A stretch of 6,119 bases of DNA from JBDTMT01 sp033764095 (GTDB lineage Bacteria; Desulfobacterota; Binatia; HRBIN30; CADEER01): positions 1 through 6,119 of the forward strand of contig JANRJF010000455.1 in the NCBI GenBank assembly GCA_033764095.1. Reading direction: 5' to 3'. The notes below the pieces were generated by a model. That model was not told the origin of the DNA and did no database searches. It was given only the letters and a program-made list of their open reading frames with translations. Position 1 is the first letter of the stretch; each line of letters begins with the position of its first letter. Made by a program: the position numbers and the translations under genes. Shown here in pieces: positions 5,966 through 6,119 of this stretch.

Positions 5966-6119
5966 GTTTCCTTGCGCGCGTCGGTCAGCCCGAGCGCGTC
6001 GAACGGCACTGGCCGCCCGGCCCAGCCGTCGCGCAGGCCCCACCAGTAGGAGCGTTCGGCGGCCATCGCGGCGTGGTCGCGGCGCAGGCCGGCGCGGGCG
6101 GCGCGCGCCGCCAGGGCGG
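5962..6119 (-). CDS. C-terminal fragment of an unidentified protein, possibly a glycosyltransferase
   Basis: The minus strand is open from the right edge to TGA at 5964-5962 and gives about 52 residues. It is Ala/Arg-rich at first (RAARAGLRRDHAAMAAERSY), then WWGLRDGWAGRPVPFDALGL and a short charged end. The helical, basic tail with a GLRDG-type segment reminds me of the C-termini of some cytoplasmic glycosyltransferases, and the neighbouring genes agree, but no catalytic motif lies inside the window. The gene has the same strand and the same high-GC codon use as the export genes. A 156-nt gap separates its stop from the wzm-like start. That gap holds the GTGACCG inverted repeat, a lower-GC stretch (about 5831-5871) that might hold a promoter, and the start hairpin. 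Confidence 0.55.
   Translation of the reverse strand, partial: ALAARAARAGLRRDHAAMAAERSYWWGLRDGWAGRPVPFDALGLTDARKET

Overview
This window is very GC-rich (roughly 70% by eye). It reads as a fragment of a Gram-negative surface-polysaccharide locus (O-antigen or similar export and glycosylation). All recognisable genes lie on the minus strand and are transcribed from high to low coordinates. High-GC codon use, ABC-type glycan export and G/C-tract palindromes fit a deltaproteobacterial-type or related uncultured lineage. That is a guess from style; nothing here fixes the taxonomy.

Layout in transcription order: (1) the C-terminal tail of an unidentified protein (6119-5962, runs off the window). 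(2) A 156-nt gap with a GTGACCG-type inverted repeat that begins on the preceding stop codon, then a short perfect hairpin just before the next start. (3) wzm-like ABC permease (5805-4963). (4) wzt-like ABC ATPase with an extra C-terminal glycan-recognition-type domain (4963-3692). (5) GT2 rhamnosyltransferase-like enzyme (3695-2664). These last three overlap by 1 and 4 nt, so they look translationally coupled. (6) A 108-nt gap made largely of inverted arrays of an 8-bp repeat. (7) A 499-aa two-domain protein, sugar-nucleotidyltransferase-like followed by a GT2/polyprenyl-phosphate-sugar-synthase-like domain (2555-1056). (8) A multi-membrane-span GT-C (family 39-like) glycosyltransferase running off the left edge.

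Proposed joint function (inference): Wzm/Wzt export a finished lipid-linked glycan across the inner membrane. The GT2 enzyme adds a sugar during its cytoplasmic assembly. The two-domain protein may activate a sugar and load it on a polyprenyl-phosphate carrier, which the following GT-C enzyme would use on the periplasmic side.

The most notable feature is a 126-nt palindromic repeat element (about 515-640) inside the GT-C gene. It is exactly 42 codons long, has no stop in the gene's frame, and falls in a predicted loop between two membrane segments. The gene reads through it and resumes family-typical sequence on both sides. This resembles in principle the protein-embedded palindromic elements known from Rickettsia. 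The same gene also has a problematic start: the ATG that overlaps the upstream stop is one frame off.
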